From: Actinomycetota bacterium
GTDB lineage: Bacteria > Actinomycetota > Acidimicrobiia > IMCC26256 > PALSA-610
NCBI GenBank assembly: GCA_005779345.1
Contig: SXJQ01000343.1
Span: 1-13,996, forward strand
Direction of reading: 5' to 3'
Length of the DNA stretch: 13,996 nt
Shown here piece by piece: positions 13,008-13,996 of this stretch. The notes beneath the pieces are model-generated. The model did no database searches and had not been told where the DNA came from. It worked only from the letters and a program-made list of their open reading frames with translations. The position numbers were made by a program, and so were the translations under genes. Numbering within the stretch: the stretch's first letter is position 1; every line of letters starts with the position of its first letter.

Positions 13008-13774
13008 CGCGGGTCCTCGGTGTCGCGGGTCGGGTCGTGGTGCGCAGTGCCGATGCGGACGGTGTTGATCAGAGATTCGAGCTCGCCGGATCCGACCGAC
13101 GGCGCGCGCCGACGCAACGCCATGCCGAGTTCGTCGACCAACAGCGCCGCGGCAGCACGCGCGACCAACACGCGACCACGGCGGGTCAGCCGCTCGAGTT
13201 CGGCGCGTTCCGATCGATCCCACAGCTCGGTCACGAGCATCGTCGCGAGTTGCTCGGCCTGGAGGCGCGCGCCCTGGCGCATCACCGAGGCCGTCCGTAA
13301 TGCCTCGCCCAACGGCAGTCCGGCCGCGACCGCATCGTCGATGAGCGCGAGGAGCGAAGGGGCGCGGACATGCCAACGTCCATCGCCGGCGCGGTGGATC
13401 AGACCGGCGTCGACCGCGGCGTCGAGCGCTTCGGGCGCGCCGAGCGCGGGGATCTGCGCGGCGAGCTGGTCGGCCGTGAGGGTCGAGGTCGCCTCGTCGA
13501 GGCCAGTGTCGCCGATCACGTCTTCGAGCGACTCGCCACGATCCCAGGCGTCGAACAGGTCACGCATACCAGCGAGCGAGTAGCCGCGCTGTTGCATCCG
13601 GCCGATCAGCTCGAGGCGCCGCCGGTGGCTCTCGTCGTACACGCCGAGGCGACCCTGCTTGGCGGGAGGCGGCAGCAGGCCCTGGGTCCGGTACTCCCGG
13701 ATCGTGCGGGACGGCACGCCGACGAGCTGGGCGAGCTCGTCGATCGACCAGCCCTGGGAATCAGAGCTAGACAT
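13004..13774 (-). CDS. MerR-family transcriptional regulator
   Basis: The 256-residue protein has a MerR winged helix at about 9-77: WSIDELAQLVGVPSRTIREY, then RTQGLLPPPAKQGRLGVYDE and RRRLELIGRMQQRGYSLAGM. A helical second domain of about 150 residues follows instead of the short coiled coil plus metal loop of MerR or CueR. It has no Cys, so a metal sensor of the usual kind is excluded. It resembles the longer MerR proteins of actinobacteria that act as ligand-responsive regulators with an unknown effector. The ATG at 13774 matches the domain start. It is divergent from the phosphotransferase gene, only 29 bp apart, with a palindrome between them, and coupled to the methyltransferase gene downstream. 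Confidence 0.9.
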   Translation of the reverse strand: MSSSDSQGWSIDELAQLVGVPSRTIREYRTQGLLPPPAKQGRLGVYDESHRRRLELIGRMQQRGYSLAGMRDLFDAWDRGESLEDVIGDTGLDEATSTLTADQLAAQIPALGAPEALDAAVDAGLIHRAGDGRWHVRAPSLLALIDDAVAAGLPLGEALRTASVMRQGARLQAEQLATMLVTELWDRSERAELERLTRRGRVLVARAAAALLVDELGMALRRRAPSVGSGELESLINTVRIGTAHHDPTRDTEDPR

Positions 13775-13776
13775 TG

Positions 13777-13796
13777 ACGGTATTTACCGTTACGGT
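13777..13796. promoter_or_regulatory. Candidate MerR operator between divergent starts
   Basis: ACGGTATTTACCGT (13777-13790) is a perfect palindrome with 6-bp arms and a TT centre. It overlaps a second repeat, ACCGT-T-ACGGT (13786-13796). It fills most of the 29-bp gap between the MerR ATG and the GTG at 13804. TACGGT (13791-13796) could be a -10 for a leaderless plus-strand message. The site is well placed for control of both genes by the MerR protein. Confidence 0.55.
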
Positions 13797-13803
13797 CATC
13801 TGC

Positions 13804-13996
13804 GTGAGTATCCCTGAGATCCCCGCTGCCGTCAACCCCGAAACCCCGCCCGAGATCCACCTCGCCCTCGCCGCACTCCGTCGACTCGACGCACCGCGGT
13901 GGGCGCTCGCGGCCCCACCGCAACGACTCGGGGGCGGGTTCTGGGCGGAACTGTGGACCCTGCACCTCGACGACCATGGCCCGTCGCTCCCCGAAC
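13804..13996 (+). CDS. Probable APH-family phosphotransferase, N-terminal part
   Basis: A GTG at 13804 opens a frame that runs off the right edge, giving 64 residues beginning MSIPEIPAAVNPETPPEIHL. A helix, ALAALRRLDAPRWAL, is followed by QRLGGGFWAELWTLHLDD (40-57). This recalls the glycine-rich strand-turn-strand at the start of aminoglycoside/choline kinase-like (APH) proteins, which bind ATP there. The catalytic loop lies outside the window, so the family is a suggestion. The start sits next to the MerR palindrome and has no ribosome binding site, so a leaderless message is plausible. It could share a function with the methyltransferase on the other side of the operator. Confidence 0.5.
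   Translation, partial: MSIPEIPAAVNPETPPEIHLALAALRRLDAPRWALAAPPQRLGGGFWAELWTLHLDDHGPSLPE

Noticed and set aside
11742..13583. 613-codon plus-strand frame over the end of MFS, the methyltransferase and the MerR gene
   Set aside because: Low-complexity Ser/Arg/Ala composition. The minus-strand genes have SAM-motif and MerR helix evidence.

Overview
The window looks like chromosomal DNA from a very high-GC actinobacterium, probably of the Acidimicrobiia (Ilumatobacter-like) type. This rests on strong G/C third-position bias, many GTG/TTG starts, 4-nt ATGA/GTGA gene overlaps, probable leaderless starts and an actinobacterial gene repertoire. The lineage is an inference, since there is no rRNA here. 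Genes are packed tightly and no gene-free stretch exceeds about 170 bases. I see no tRNA, rRNA, CRISPR array, insertion sequence or phage gene.

Layout. (1) 1-1652: the 5' end of a probable flavin monooxygenase and an HxlR-family regulator (both minus), then a divergent TIGR03086/DinB-like mycothiol-type protein, with a palindrome between the divergent pair. (2) 1649-6641, all minus: a five-gene chain read as zinc-finger anti-sigma, CopC-CopD fusion, YcnI/DUF1775 copper protein, Tat-exported DyP peroxidase and MarR regulator. The first two and the last two genes are joined by GTGA overlaps. A SigC-like ECF sigma factor (6693-7220, plus) diverges from the anti-sigma. This reads as an envelope copper acquisition or handling locus. 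(3) 7222-8528: a lipoprotein cytochrome c and a divergent membrane-anchored DUF305 (CopM-like) protein, again a metal/redox theme. (4) 8630-12133: a sulfane-sulfur locus. An ArsR-rhodanese fusion regulator is coupled to a 48-residue DsrE-like remnant on the minus strand. Divergent from it are an MBL-rhodanese-rhodanese protein and an MFS transporter, coupled by ATGA. Two 16-bp palindromes exactly 42 bp apart lie across both divergent promoters. (5) 12165-13996: a SAM methyltransferase coupled to a MerR regulator (minus), and the 5' end of a probable APH-family phosphotransferase (plus), with a palindrome between the divergent starts.

How the parts may work together. In region 2, CopC, YcnI and CopD would bind copper outside the cell and move it across the membrane. 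The exported DyP carries a His/Met/Asp loop not typical of the family, so it may handle copper redox chemistry beside them. The anti-sigma carries a His-rich outer loop that could sense metal and release the sigma factor. In region 4, the only cysteines of the regulator are in its rhodanese loop, so persulfide sensing would be done by the fused enzyme domain. The MBL protein lacks one expected iron ligand and its first rhodanese domain lacks the catalytic Cys. The DsrE partner appears internally deleted.
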